Of a DNA stretch of 64,000 nt, positions 27,338 through 36,150 are shown piece by piece (positions within the stretch are counted from its first letter, which is position 1; each line of letters starts with the position of its first letter). Position numbers and translations under genes: made by a program. The notes under the pieces are model-generated. The model made no database searches and was not told where the DNA came from. It was given only the letters and a program-made list of their open reading frames with translations. The DNA is from CAZUNB01 sp044227985 (GTDB lineage Bacteria; Patescibacteriota; Saccharimonadia; Saccharimonadales; JAGPDM01), in contig JBGAVT010000003.1 in assembly GCA_044227985.1 (NCBI GenBank), positions 25,509-89,508 on the forward strand, in the 5' to 3' direction.

Positions 27338-28057
27338 CTATTTTATATTTTTATATTTTGTCTTTTTTAACTTATAAATTGAAATAAATTCAGAAAAAGT
27401 AGCAAATGAATCACGAACTATTTGTTTGTTAAAACTTCCACCAGGCTGATTTCTCCAGTCAGATATCTCAATCTCTTCAGTTTTTAGCGAGTGATAGTCA
27501 GCTGCAACAAGAACCTCCATATCAAATAGCCATTTCTTTGACTCAAGGTCTGCAAAAATTAGTTTACTTGCATGTTTTGAAAAAAGCTTGAAACCACACT
27601 GTGTGTCGGTAGTAGTTAGACCGAGAAAACTCTTGGCTAGAAGGTTCCAACCAAATGATAGGTATTTACGCGGACCTTTATGAATCGTCATAAGTGGCCT
27701 TACACCAATTATTATATCGGTTTTTTTGTCTAATCGATTAATCATTTTTTTAAAATATTTTAACGGCGTTGCAAGGTCTGCATCCATGAAGACATGAAAA
27801 TCTCCCTTTGCTACCTTCATACCAACAGCAACATCCCTACCTTTTCCAACCGGATCTCCGGGCTTAATAAGCCTAATATTATCTCTATTTTTCAAGTATT
27901 TTTCGACAACCTCGATGGTCCTGTCCGTTCCTTTTGCCGCAACAACGATTATCTCTACATCCAATCTTTGTTTTTTTATAAATGCGACTAGATCATCTAA
28001 AGTTGAAAGTATGCGCATCTCTTCATTGAGTGCAGGAATTATTATTGAATATTTCAT
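27338..28057 (-). CDS. GT2 glycosyltransferase, dolichyl/undecaprenyl-phosphate sugar synthase-like
   Basis: A 239-aa GT-A enzyme like DPM1 and ALG5. It would move a sugar from a nucleotide donor to polyprenyl phosphate on the inner face of the membrane. Motifs: YSIIIPALNEEMRI at the start, the metal-binding HVFMDADLATPL, and TTDTQCGFKLF, which is typical of polyprenyl-phosphate mannose/glucose synthases. No C-terminal membrane helices are present. Its ATG overlaps the GtrA gene stop (ATGA), so charging and flipping of the lipid-linked sugar are coupled. Confidence 0.9.
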   Translation of the reverse strand: MKYSIIIPALNEEMRILSTLDDLVAFIKKQRLDVEIIVVAAKGTDRTIEVVEKYLKNRDNIRLIKPGDPVGKGRDVAVGMKVAKGDFHVFMDADLATPLKYFKKMINRLDKKTDIIIGVRPLMTIHKGPRKYLSFGWNLLAKSFLGLTTTDTQCGFKLFSKHASKLIFADLESKKWLFDMEVLVAADYHSLKTEEIEISDWRNQPGGSFNKQIVRDSFATFSEFISIYKLKKTKYKNIK

Positions 28058-28554
28058 CGCTTGAAAACCACGAACTTATAAAGCGAAAAATTCCAAACCA
28101 TTGCAAATCCAACTGCCAGTACTTTAGAAAAATTTGCATTAAAAATAACTGAATTTATGGTTGAGCTGGTTACATTTTCAATGAATTTGAGAGTCATTTT
28201 TGCAGGGTGAATCCATAAATCACTAAACAGGTATATGATGAAATTCTGTATGACGTAAATACCAATTGCTGTTATAAAAAAGAATAGTAGGAACTGTTTT
28301 ATTGATTTTCTACTCTGTTGGTTTGAGAAGGTAAAATAACTATTAAGCACGTAGCTTACAAGCATTGCGATCGAAACAGATATAATATTTGACATAATCA
28401 ATGGAAAAGCTACGACGAATGATAAAAAGTTGAAAATTGCGAAGTCTAATGCAGTGTTGAAAACACCAATGACTCCAAAGGTGAGTATTTGAATCAGACT
28501 GGTTCGTTTTGATCCAGCTAAATTTTCAGTATCTACACTGGGACTAGTTACCAT
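28054..28554 (-). CDS. GtrA-like membrane protein
   Basis: A 166-aa GtrA-family protein with four membrane helices. Members are thought to flip polyprenyl-phosphate-linked sugars across the membrane. The first helix motif FGVIGVFNTALDFAIFN and the segment YVLNSYFTF are characteristic. A short Ser/Thr-rich cytoplasmic start precedes them. The helix order and length are normal. It lies between the GT2 gene and a PIG-V-like transferase, forming one operon that would glycosylate surface polymers or proteins. Confidence 0.88.
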   Translation of the reverse strand: MVTSPSVDTENLAGSKRTSLIQILTFGVIGVFNTALDFAIFNFLSFVVAFPLIMSNIISVSIAMLVSYVLNSYFTFSNQQSRKSIKQFLLFFFITAIGIYVIQNFIIYLFSDLWIHPAKMTLKFIENVTSSTINSVIFNANFSKVLAVGFAMVWNFSLYKFVVFKR

Positions 28555-29579
28555 TAACCGGCCCAGTAGCCATTACTGAAAAGCATGATGTACCAAGCAA
28601 GAAGAAATCCACTACTAGCAAAATAGACTGCCTGAGTGGTTTTATTGGATTTTTGCAAGAAAATAGCAGCCCCTATAAATAATGGAAACGCGACAAGTAC
28701 ATACCGATTGAAGCTATCCCAGCTTCCACTTGCTACTGGGACAAACAATAGTGCCAGTGAGTATGCGATTAAAGAATAGCGTGCTGCTTTATCGGGTACT
28801 GTCGTCAGCCCTTTTATGCCTATTGCTATAAAGGCAGTAAACCAAAGATAGAACGGTCGAAAGCTTGTGATTAACTCCATAAAGTAGTTGTCACTGAGTC
28901 GGCCCCAATACTTTTGAGCTTCAATGAAATATAATGGATCACCATATTCTTTCGCAAGAAATGCCATATAGATGAACAATCCGAAGATTCCAAGAAAAGG
29001 TACAGTGTCACGTAGTTTGAACTTCAACCCTTTGTCAATTAGAACTTTTAATCCAAAATAACCAATCAGCATAACTCCCTGAACTTTTATCAAACAAGCT
29101 AAGCCGGTAAAAAAAGCAGATAGCCAATATTTGTCACGCTGATGTGCAAGTAGAGCTGCGCCGCTGATTACTAGAAACAACGATTCAGAATAAACAATTG
29201 GTAAGAAGAAGCTTGTCGGGAAACAAGCAAAAACGATAAGCAGAAAATAGATGTTAGGTTTTAGCTTTTTATCTAATAATCTTTCACTATAAGCCTTTAA
29301 GATAAACACAAAACCGATGAGTGAAAGTGCCGATACTAAAAATCCAGAGTATTTAGTTGGGATAGCTGTTAAGTTGCTTGTCCCGCGGATAAAAACTGAA
29401 TAAAGTGGGAAGCGAGCTGGCTCGGCTTTCCCCTTGTATCCTTGATCGGCTATACGCTGGAATCCGTAACTATCCCATTCAAACAAGCTGGCATAGATGT
29501 TTAACTGTCGACGGTCTGATTCCCCACCGTTAAAACCAAGGTCATGAATGTGGGAATTAGAAAAAACCATGATTCCCAT
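28554..29579 (-). CDS. PIG-V-like integral membrane glycosyltransferase
   Basis: A multi-helix (about nine) protein of at least 341 aa. WDSYGFQRIADQGY followed by FPLYSVF is the substrate-loop signature of PIG-V/GT76-type mannosyltransferases, which use polyprenyl-phosphate sugars on the outer side. The ATG at 29579 is probably not the true start: the frame stays open and protein-like for about 39 more codons, and they would add the start of the first helix. No ATG, GTG or TTG occurs there in frame. An ATG at 29698-29700 is out of frame by one base because of a GGGG run. Together with the GtrA and GT2 genes it forms a lipid-linked glycosylation set. Confidence 0.75.
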   Translation of the reverse strand: MGIMVFSNSHIHDLGFNGGESDRRQLNIYASLFEWDSYGFQRIADQGYKGKAEPARFPLYSVFIRGTSNLTAIPTKYSGFLVSALSLIGFVFILKAYSERLLDKKLKPNIYFLLIVFACFPTSFFLPIVYSESLFLVISGAALLAHQRDKYWLSAFFTGLACLIKVQGVMLIGYFGLKVLIDKGLKFKLRDTVPFLGIFGLFIYMAFLAKEYGDPLYFIEAQKYWGRLSDNYFMELITSFRPFYLWFTAFIAIGIKGLTTVPDKAARYSLIAYSLALLFVPVASGSWDSFNRYVLVAFPLFIGAAIFLQKSNKTTQAVYFASSGFLLAWYIMLFSNGYWAG

Positions 29580-29784
29580 AGTTAAGAGAATAAAACTAGT
29601 CGTGGATAAAATTAGAATAACAGCATGTTCCTGTCTGGCTAATTCTGCAAATTTATCACGGCACTTCTTGATCCAAGCTAATGCGTTAATAATTCCCCAT
29701 TTCTACATAATATCTGACAAAATTATAGCATATACCTTTCACAAATTAGCGTATTTGGCTGTGCATTGATGTATCATCGAAGTG

Positions 29785-30453
29785 ATGAATTACACTGATT
29801 TTGAAGATAGTTGGCGCGATCAACTTAAAGACTTTCTGGCTACGCCCTATTGGAAGAAATTTATTGAAAATATACATGAAGAATATCAAACTTCTACAGT
29901 TTTTCCAGAAATAGACAACATCTTTAACGCATTTAAGCTCACTCCATTTGATCAAGTAAAAGTAGTGATTCTTGGTCAAGATCCATACCACGGCCCTAAT
30001 CAAGCGATGGGTCTAAGCTTCTCTGTGCCGGATGAAGTGAAGTTGCCACCGAGTTTACAAAATATTAAGAAGGAAATTGAATCGGATCTTGGAGTAAAAT
30101 CGAAAATTAAAAATGGCGATTTAACGCCGTGGGCAAAACAAGGAGTACTGCTTCTTAACTCGGTATTGACAGTTCGATCTAACGAACCAGCTTCGCACCG
30201 AGATATAGGATGGCAAGAGTTTACTGATTTCGTTATAACCCAATTATCCGAAAAAAAAGAAAATGCAGTTTTCATCCTCTGGGGTTCGTTTGCGAGAAGT
30301 AAAAAAAAGCTGATTGACCAATCTAAACATTTAGTTATTGAGAGCTCACACCCTTCCCCTCTCTCAGCCTATCGAGGCTTTTTTTGCACTAAGCCATTCT
30401 CACAATCTAGTAGTTATTTATCTCAGCATGATCAAAAACCAATAGTTTGGTGA
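29785..30453 (+). CDS. ung: uracil-DNA glycosylase
   Basis: A family 1 UDG of about 222 aa that removes uracil from DNA. Motif A, GQDPYHGPNQAMGLSFSV, contains the catalytic Asp; the motif SSHPSPLSAYRGF has the catalytic His. The WGSFARSKK strand is normal. A GTG at 29782 directly before the ATG is an alternative start, but the TATCAT box ends 7 nt before the ATG, as in other genes here. It ends in TGA, which shows that TGA is a stop in this genome. It is divergent from the PIG-V-like gene. Confidence 0.95.
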   Translation: MNYTDFEDSWRDQLKDFLATPYWKKFIENIHEEYQTSTVFPEIDNIFNAFKLTPFDQVKVVILGQDPYHGPNQAMGLSFSVPDEVKLPPSLQNIKKEIESDLGVKSKIKNGDLTPWAKQGVLLLNSVLTVRSNEPASHRDIGWQEFTDFVITQLSEKKENAVFILWGSFARSKKKLIDQSKHLVIESSHPSPLSAYRGFFCTKPFSQSSSYLSQHDQKPIVW

Positions 30454-30543
30454 ATGTAATTTTTATCACATAAAGAAACAATACTTGCGAAGATGTATTA
30501 TAAGATATACAATTAGTTTTTATTAAAAAGAAGAAAGTAATGA

Positions 30544-31206
30544 ATGAGTGGACTAGAAACACCTGAACTTAGCGAACTCATGGTCTATGCAAATCTTGGA
30601 GTACAACTAGTAGAGTTAAACCATGTTCATCCCTCTCAACTTTTATCTGAGGCGGCAGTTGAGGTCGGTTTTGGTCGTATTATCGTTCAAGAAGATAAAG
30701 AATCTGAGATACCAACAAAACCGGTGATAGCTGTATTCCGAAAAGATTTATTTGGTACTGCAGTTGGTGGAAGTGATGACATTTCGCACCTCATGGGTCA
30801 GTTTGTTAGTAAATTTGCAGGAGGTGACACTGTTTTTCCTAATGAGGGAACTAAACCTAATGATGCGAAGGCCGAAGAGATTGGGGTAGACGGTGTAGTT
30901 ACAGTTCTTGGAGGTGTGGAATGGCCAACATTTCGAGGCTCACATATGAAAAAAACAATTGGATTCGGATTTAGCAGTGGTCTAGAACGAAATTCCATCA
31001 GTGCTATGGGGGCACTACTGCGTTTAGCAAGGCTGGTCCGTACACCTACAGAAATTTCGTTAGATTCAGATAATAATGAGAATCGTATTCGTTGGTCGGG
31101 TGAAGTAATTGAAGCCAGTTTTCCTCCGAATACACCACGGGCAAGATTTGGTTTGGTGAGATCATTAGGAGTTATAGCTGGGATAAATGCAAGTGCTAAT
31201 AGATAA
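30544..31206 (+). CDS. hypothetical protein
   Basis: A 220-aa soluble protein that I cannot place. It has two hydrophobic strands with glycine turns (VDGVVTVLGGVEWPTF and MKKTIGFGFSSGLE) and no signal peptide. On the plus strand TTGCGA and TACAAT lie 17 nt apart, followed by a leader of about 34 nt with a weak AAGAAAG site. It is convergent with clpB (20-bp gap). It may be a lineage-specific protein; codon use is normal for the window. Confidence 0.55.
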   Translation: MSGLETPELSELMVYANLGVQLVELNHVHPSQLLSEAAVEVGFGRIIVQEDKESEIPTKPVIAVFRKDLFGTAVGGSDDISHLMGQFVSKFAGGDTVFPNEGTKPNDAKAEEIGVDGVVTVLGGVEWPTFRGSHMKKTIGFGFSSGLERNSISAMGALLRLARLVRTPTEISLDSDNNENRIRWSGEVIEASFPPNTPRARFGLVRSLGVIAGINASANR

Positions 31207-31226
31207 TTAAATCAGCAAGCAATAGT

Positions 31227-33785
31227 CTAAAAAACTACTTGGTTGTTTTCTGACTTGGCAGTTATTGTATCCCCGTCAGTGATTTTATTATCGATGATTT
31301 CGAGAGCAAGTGGATCGAGAATTTTGGTTTGAATCAATCGCTTGAGCGGTCGGGCGCCAAAGCTTGGGTCATAGCCCTGCTCTGCTAACATGGTTTTAAC
31401 ATCATCTGAAAAATTGATTGTAATGTCTTTACTGTCTTTAATCTGGGCAGCAAATTCACGCAAGCGAATGTCGACAATATCACCCATTCGTTTTTGATCA
31501 AGTCGATTAAAGACGACTATATCATCGATTCGGTTGAGAAATTCGGGTCGGAATTCTTTGCGCAACATTTGCTGAATCGTATCCTCCAAAGCTTCGTCCT
31601 CTTCTGGTTTTGCTTCGAGAATCTCGTGAGAGCCGATATTACTAGTCATAACAATAATAGTATTGGTGAAGTTTACGGTTCTTCCCTGTCCGTCAGTCAT
31701 GCGACCATCATCGAGAACTTGTAACAAGATATTAAAGACATCACGGTGGGCTTTTTCTATCTCATCAAACAAGATAACTGTGTAGGGTCGTCGTCGGACG
31801 GCTTCGGTCAGCTGACCACCCGCTTCGTAACCGACGTAGCCTGGAGGCGAACCGATTAGACGGGCAACGGCATGCTGTTCCATGTATTCGCTCATATCAA
31901 TCCGAACCATGGCGTGTTCGTCATCAAACAGCTGCTCAGCCAATGCCTTCGTTAATTCAGTCTTACCAACACCAGTTGGTCCGAGAAAAAGAAAGCTTCC
32001 AATCGGTTTTTGCTGATCACTAATCCCTGCACGACTACGTCGAATCGCGTTGGCGACAGCAGTGACTGCTTTGTCCTGACCAATAACTCGTTTTTCTAGC
32101 TCACCTTCGAGGTGGCTAAGTTTGTTGGATTCACTTTCCAAGAGGCGGGAAACTGGAATTCCGGTCCAACGCCCAACAACACTCGCAATATCTTCGCTGG
32201 TTACTTCTTCACGTAATAATCTCTGGTCGCTTGGAATTTTATCCAGCTCTGACTGAGTCGCAGCAATTGCTTCCTTTAGCTTCGGAATCTCACCATACTG
32301 AATTTCAGCAGCACGGTTTAAGTCATTCTCACGCTCGGCTTGCTCTTGCTCGCTTTTAAGATGGTCTATTTTTTCACTAGCTTGATTGATCTCATCAATT
32401 AGCTTTTTTTCGCGACTCCATTGCTGGTCGAGACCGCTTGAGTCTTCTTTGAGATTAGCGATTTCTTGCTCAATTTCGCTGACTCGTTCTTTAGCATTTT
32501 TATCTTTTTTGAGCGATGCTTTCTCGATTTCGAGCTGTGTAATTTTTCGCTTAACGCGGTCAAGTTCCGTCGGCATTGACTCGATTTCAATCTTAAGACT
32601 CGAGGTTGCTTCATCAATCAGGTCAACCGCTTTGTCTGGCAAGAAACGATCTGCGATGTAGCGACTGCTAAGTTTAGCGGCAGCAACTACTGCATCGTCA
32701 GTAATTTTTACACCATGGTGGACTTCGTATTTTTCTTGAAGTCCGCGAAGGATTGTAATTGTGTCATCAACTGATGGTTCGTCGACGAAGACTGGCTGGA
32801 AGCGCCTCTCTAGGGCTGCGTCCTTTTCTATATTTTCTCGATATTCGTCAAGTGTGGTTGCACCTATCATATGTAATTTACCGCGAGCCAGAAGAGGCTT
32901 CAGCATATTGCCGGCATCCATTGCACCTTCGCTTTTGCCAGCACCGACAATCGTGTGGAGTTCATCGACGAATAAAATAATTTCACCATCAGATTTTTCG
33001 ACTTCATCAAGCACGGCTTTCAAACGTTCTTCAAATTCTCCACGGTATTTCGCACCAGCCAAAAGACTTCCCATCCCGAGCTCAATCAATCGTCGATTCT
33101 TCAAGCTATTTGGTACATCACCGGCTACAATTCGGCTAGCAAGTCCTTCGACTATGGCTGTCTTACCAACGCCCGGCTCACCGATTAAAACAGGGTTATT
33201 CTTAGTTCGGCGACTCAAAACCTGCATGACACGTCGAATCTCTTCGTCGCGGCCAATGACTGGATCGAGCTTGCCTTCTCTAGCAAGGCCAGTGAAGTCT
33301 TGACCGTATTTTTCGAGCACATTCATTTTGTTTTCGGGTGTTTGATCTTTTACGTTCTGTCCTCCGCGTACATCGTTAAGCTTAGTTTTCAAGTCATTAT
33401 AGTTAAGTTCAATTGGAAGTAGTTTTTCTTTGGAGGCAGACAGCAAGATATGTTCAGTTGAGAGGTGCGTGTCCCCTAGACTTTTCATCTGTTTCTTTGC
33501 AGTTGCCAACATACGACTAAACTTGCTACTTGGACGAATGTCAGATTCAGATGAAACATCAGTCGTAGTCGGTAAAGCATCAACGGCTTCGTGGAGTTTG
33601 CCTTCAAAATCAGCCTCAGAGACTCCGCTTGCACCGACCAGTCCGCTGAATGCTGTGTCGGTCTGTGCGGCTAATTTCGAGAGTAAATGCTCCGGTTCAA
33701 GCATCGGATTGTGGCGCTCGGTTGCTGTCTCGATTGCAGCTTGAAGTGCTTCGACAAGTTTCTGCGTCATTTCATTTGGGTTCAT
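31227..33785 (-). CDS. clpB: ClpB disaggregase
   Basis: An 852-aa Hsp100 chaperone that rescues aggregated proteins with DnaK. The N-domain has the Clp_N repeats. AAA-1 has Walker [10 protein letters not shown]; a coiled-coil M-domain follows (about residues 395-525), the mark of ClpB rather than ClpA or ClpC; AAA-2 has Walker [10 protein letters not shown] and Walker [11 protein letters not shown]. The C-terminal D2-small domain is intact. No ClpP-binding loop is expected. The CIRCE operator and a strong promoter upstream show heat-shock control by HrcA; the Shine-Dalgarno AAGGAG is 5 nt from the ATG. Confidence 0.97.
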   Translation of the reverse strand: MNPNEMTQKLVEALQAAIETATERHNPMLEPEHLLSKLAAQTDTAFSGLVGASGVSEADFEGKLHEAVDALPTTTDVSSESDIRPSSKFSRMLATAKKQMKSLGDTHLSTEHILLSASKEKLLPIELNYNDLKTKLNDVRGGQNVKDQTPENKMNVLEKYGQDFTGLAREGKLDPVIGRDEEIRRVMQVLSRRTKNNPVLIGEPGVGKTAIVEGLASRIVAGDVPNSLKNRRLIELGMGSLLAGAKYRGEFEERLKAVLDEVEKSDGEIILFVDELHTIVGAGKSEGAMDAGNMLKPLLARGKLHMIGATTLDEYRENIEKDAALERRFQPVFVDEPSVDDTITILRGLQEKYEVHHGVKITDDAVVAAAKLSSRYIADRFLPDKAVDLIDEATSSLKIEIESMPTELDRVKRKITQLEIEKASLKKDKNAKERVSEIEQEIANLKEDSSGLDQQWSREKKLIDEINQASEKIDHLKSEQEQAERENDLNRAAEIQYGEIPKLKEAIAATQSELDKIPSDQRLLREEVTSEDIASVVGRWTGIPVSRLLESESNKLSHLEGELEKRVIGQDKAVTAVANAIRRSRAGISDQQKPIGSFLFLGPTGVGKTELTKALAEQLFDDEHAMVRIDMSEYMEQHAVARLIGSPPGYVGYEAGGQLTEAVRRRPYTVILFDEIEKAHRDVFNILLQVLDDGRMTDGQGRTVNFTNTIIVMTSNIGSHEILEAKPEEDEALEDTIQQMLRKEFRPEFLNRIDDIVVFNRLDQKRMGDIVDIRLREFAAQIKDSKDITINFSDDVKTMLAEQGYDPSFGARPLKRLIQTKILDPLALEIIDNKITDGDTITAKSENNQVVF

Positions 33786-33816
33786 AAGTTCTCCTTTTGC
33801 TAAAGATAGTACTTTG

Positions 33817-33845
33817 ATTATAGTAAACTGGCACTCTCATGTCAA
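33817..33845 (-). promoter_or_regulatory. clpB sigma70 promoter
   Basis: On the minus strand a consensus TTGACA (33840-33845) and TATAAT (33817-33822) are separated by 17 nt. The -35 and spacer lie within the CIRCE element, so bound HrcA would block polymerase. Confidence 0.85.
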
Positions 33846-33854
33846 GAGTGCTAA
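33828..33854. promoter_or_regulatory. CIRCE operator (HrcA binding site)
   Basis: The two 9-nt arms, CTGGCACTC (33828-33836) and GAGTGCTAA (33846-33854), are separated by exactly 9 nt, as in the TTAGCACTC-N9-GAGTGCTAA consensus. The left arm has two changes; the right one is perfect. Confidence 0.9.
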
Positions 33855-33915
33855 TTCGTTTATGGTTGTTTCAGTTTCCTGATAGCGTATACTAGGCTTA
33901 AGCGTAAGCAAAATC

Positions 33916-34551
33916 ATGAAACATAAAAATACATCTCTTGGATTCACTATAGTCGAGTTACTTGTGGTTATACTTGTTATCGGCATTTTAGCTGGACTCG
34001 TTTACACCGGTTATGGTCAGTATCAAAGAAAAGCAAAGAATTCATTGAAGAACGATGCTGCTAAATCGTTGACCGTTGGATTGAAAACGTACATAGGAAA
34101 GTACAATCAGTACCCTCTACCTGATTCAGCAGTAAGCATCATCTATGGCGTTTGCTTAGGAAAGGGCCCAGAATTACGTGATGGTAAGTGCACAAACGCT
34201 TCGTGGAGCGAGGTTAGCAGTAACTTTAATGTAGAATTAGAAAAAGTTACTAAATTATCTAATTTTGAATATGATACTAGCCGAATTCAACTTAGTGGTG
34301 GAGAATTTTACGAAGGAATCGTTTTTGTCCAAAGAGGTGGGGCAAAAGTTAACTCAAAGAATAATAAATTCTTCCTCGAATACGCTCTTGCGGGCGACGA
34401 TGCTACATGCGGTAAACAAGGTGCGGTAAAAAGAAATAATCCGAATAGCTATGAAAGCACAACTTTAGACTATAGCCTCCGTGCTAATGGCAATACGCTC
34501 TGCGTTATTCCGTTACTTGACCCTGATAATCCTGAGTCATTATTACCATGA
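33916..34551 (+). CDS. type IV pilin-like protein
   Basis: A 211-aa pilin with a short basic leader ending LGFTIVELLVVILVIGIL, cut before F, with Glu at +5. The mature helix KNSLKNDAAKSLTVGLKTYIGKYNQYP leads into a globular domain with four cysteines. Its stop overlaps the next pilin gene by 4 bp (ATGA). Each protein has a similar end with a cysteine before PLLDPDNPES, which suggests that the two arose by duplication. A TATACT is 26 nt upstream of the ATG. Confidence 0.9.
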   Translation: MKHKNTSLGFTIVELLVVILVIGILAGLVYTGYGQYQRKAKNSLKNDAAKSLTVGLKTYIGKYNQYPLPDSAVSIIYGVCLGKGPELRDGKCTNASWSEVSSNFNVELEKVTKLSNFEYDTSRIQLSGGEFYEGIVFVQRGGAKVNSKNNKFFLEYALAGDDATCGKQGAVKRNNPNSYESTTLDYSLRANGNTLCVIPLLDPDNPESLLP

Positions 34552-35237
34552 CGAAAAAACAAAACGGTTTCACAATTGTTGAATTGCTGATTGTGATTGT
34601 CGTGATTGGAATTTTGGCTGCTTTGACTACTATCGGTACTGGTCGATATCAACGTAACGCTCGGAATCAATCAAAGATAGTCGCCGCACAAGGCCTTTCG
34701 ACCTCACTCCGTACGTATCTTGGAGAGTTTAATAAGTATCCAATGAAAAGACACACTTGCCTTGGTTATGGTGATGATTATTCTGCCGATGGCGATTATT
34801 GTATGTTTTTCAGTCTTGATGGTGGCGTAACTCAATCTGCAAATGGAAACTTCCGGGTGAGAAATGAATTCAACAAAGAACTTGCCAAAGTAACAACCGA
34901 AGCACGACCAAAAATGAATACAGAACCAATCGGTGGTAATCTTGGTTCTGCTTATGTGCTTATGGGTGGGATCAATTTTAATTATAATGAACCAGTCTCA
35001 GGATATACTGGCGGGACAGTGAAAGACAGTGATAACGTTGTTTATGACCATTGGTATTTTATACAATATATACTAGAGGGCAACAATGAAGACTGCGGAG
35101 TTACGACAGTCAAGTACGAGGGTGATATAAATAATTTTACTATTTCTGATGGTAAGAATTCGTTTAGCGACGGCACTAACACTCTGTGCATAAGTGCGCT
35201 TCCAGATCCAGAGCACCCAGACTCTCCGATTAACTAG
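34548..35237 (+). CDS. type IV pilin-like protein
   Basis: A 229-aa pilin with leader MTKKQNG and mature start [16 protein letters not shown]. It is translationally coupled to the preceding pilin through ATGA and is similar to it in the helix, in the LRTYLGEFNKYP turn and in the final CISALPDPEHPDSP. The middle is longer and glycine-rich. The pair probably forms major and minor parts of one pilus used in adhesion to hosts or in DNA uptake, as proposed for CPR pili. The gene abuts the convergent adenosyltransferase gene with no gap. Confidence 0.9.
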   Translation: MTKKQNGFTIVELLIVIVVIGILAALTTIGTGRYQRNARNQSKIVAAQGLSTSLRTYLGEFNKYPMKRHTCLGYGDDYSADGDYCMFFSLDGGVTQSANGNFRVRNEFNKELAKVTTEARPKMNTEPIGGNLGSAYVLMGGINFNYNEPVSGYTGGTVKDSDNVVYDHWYFIQYILEGNNEDCGVTTVKYEGDINNFTISDGKNSFSDGTNTLCISALPDPEHPDSPIN

Positions 35238-35804
35238 CTAGTAATCAATACCTTTATTTGCCATAAATTTATTATCGAAGTGATGTTTCAACTTAGTCAT
35301 ATTTGTAGCAATATCAACGTCGTTCAGTAAATCTTTGGGAAAATCACGACCGGTTAGACATAAACTAGTATCAGTATTTCTATTTTTTATCATATCTTTT
35401 ACTTGCTCAGGCTTAATAAGCCCATCATGCATTGCATTGTTAATTTCATCACAGATTACCAGATCGAATTCACCACTTTGGGTGGCTTTGATCGCAAACT
35501 CGAGTGTTTCTTGAGCGGCTTGCTTGTGTTGATTATTACTAATCCCAGCAGCACTCATTTCACCGGCATCATAAAATCCTTTGCCTCCGCGAAACATTTT
35601 CAAATTGTCTTGATAAATTGGTTCAATATCTTTGATGAACTGGTGTTCACCAACCTCCCAGTGTTTGATAAACTGCACGAAAGCTACGCGCCAGCCAGTC
35701 CCTAGCGCACGGACCAATAGGCCCAGTCCGGCGCTTGTTTTTCCTTTGCCCTCGCCTGTGTATACGATGACTACGGATGGTTTAGTTTCAAAATCTTCAA
35801 ACAT
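35238..35804 (-). CDS. cobO: corrinoid adenosyltransferase (CobO/BtuR type)
   Basis: A 188-aa P-loop enzyme that adenosylates Co(I) corrinoids with ATP. The atypical Walker A GEGKGKTSA (residues 16-24), the FIKHWEVGEH segment, and the conserved DLVICDEINNAM block match CobA/CobO/BtuR. No cobalamin synthesis or uptake gene and no B12-dependent enzyme is in the window, so it probably works on salvaged corrinoid for an enzyme coded elsewhere, for example a class II ribonucleotide reductase. TATAAT lies 6 nt before the ATG. Confidence 0.9.
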   Translation of the reverse strand: MFEDFETKPSVVIVYTGEGKGKTSAGLGLLVRALGTGWRVAFVQFIKHWEVGEHQFIKDIEPIYQDNLKMFRGGKGFYDAGEMSAAGISNNQHKQAAQETLEFAIKATQSGEFDLVICDEINNAMHDGLIKPEQVKDMIKNRNTDTSLCLTGRDFPKDLLNDVDIATNMTKLKHHFDNKFMANKGIDY

Positions 35805-35810
35805 ATACTT

Positions 35811-35816
35811 ATTATA
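35811..35816 (-). promoter_or_regulatory. -10 box of cobO
   Basis: TATAAT on the minus strand, 6 nt from the ATG. Leaderless type. Confidence 0.5.
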
Positions 35817-35873
35817 ACGTAGCCCGAAGACGACCGAAAGTCGCTGGAGAATAAAGTGAGTTTTTTTGTAGTG

Positions 35874-36107
35874 TTAGACTATCCAAATAAATTCTGTATA
35901 AATTGTTAGAATATAACCGACGACTAATAACACAGCACCACCCACAGCTAACTTTTGTTCTCTTTTCATGGCTGAAAAAACATTCTCATCAACCTTGTGC
36001 TCGTTGAGAAACCGGTGGTGAACACGTAGTGCCGCATAAGCGACCATTAAACCACCGAAAAGCTCAGTGGTGGCAGCAAGGAGGCGTAGGAGTATATGGG
36101 TATCCAT
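35874..36107 (-). CDS. small membrane protein, two helices
   Basis: A 77-aa protein with two predicted membrane helices (about residues 8-27 and 52-73) and a charged loop of about 20 residues between them. No family is recognised. It follows transketolase's promoter side on the same strand as tkt and cobO. Codon use and hydropathy pattern favour a real gene. Confidence 0.55.
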   Translation of the reverse strand: MDTHILLRLLAATTELFGGLMVAYAALRVHHRFLNEHKVDENVFSAMKREQKLAVGGAVLLVVGYILTIYTEFIWIV

Positions 36108-36150
36108 GACGGCTAAGTATAACTATCGACGATAGTGCTGTCGAGTAAAC

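Noticed and set aside
32761..33303. Plus-strand open frame of 180 codons within clpB
   Set aside because: Ser/Arg-rich mirror of the conserved ClpB ATPase region.
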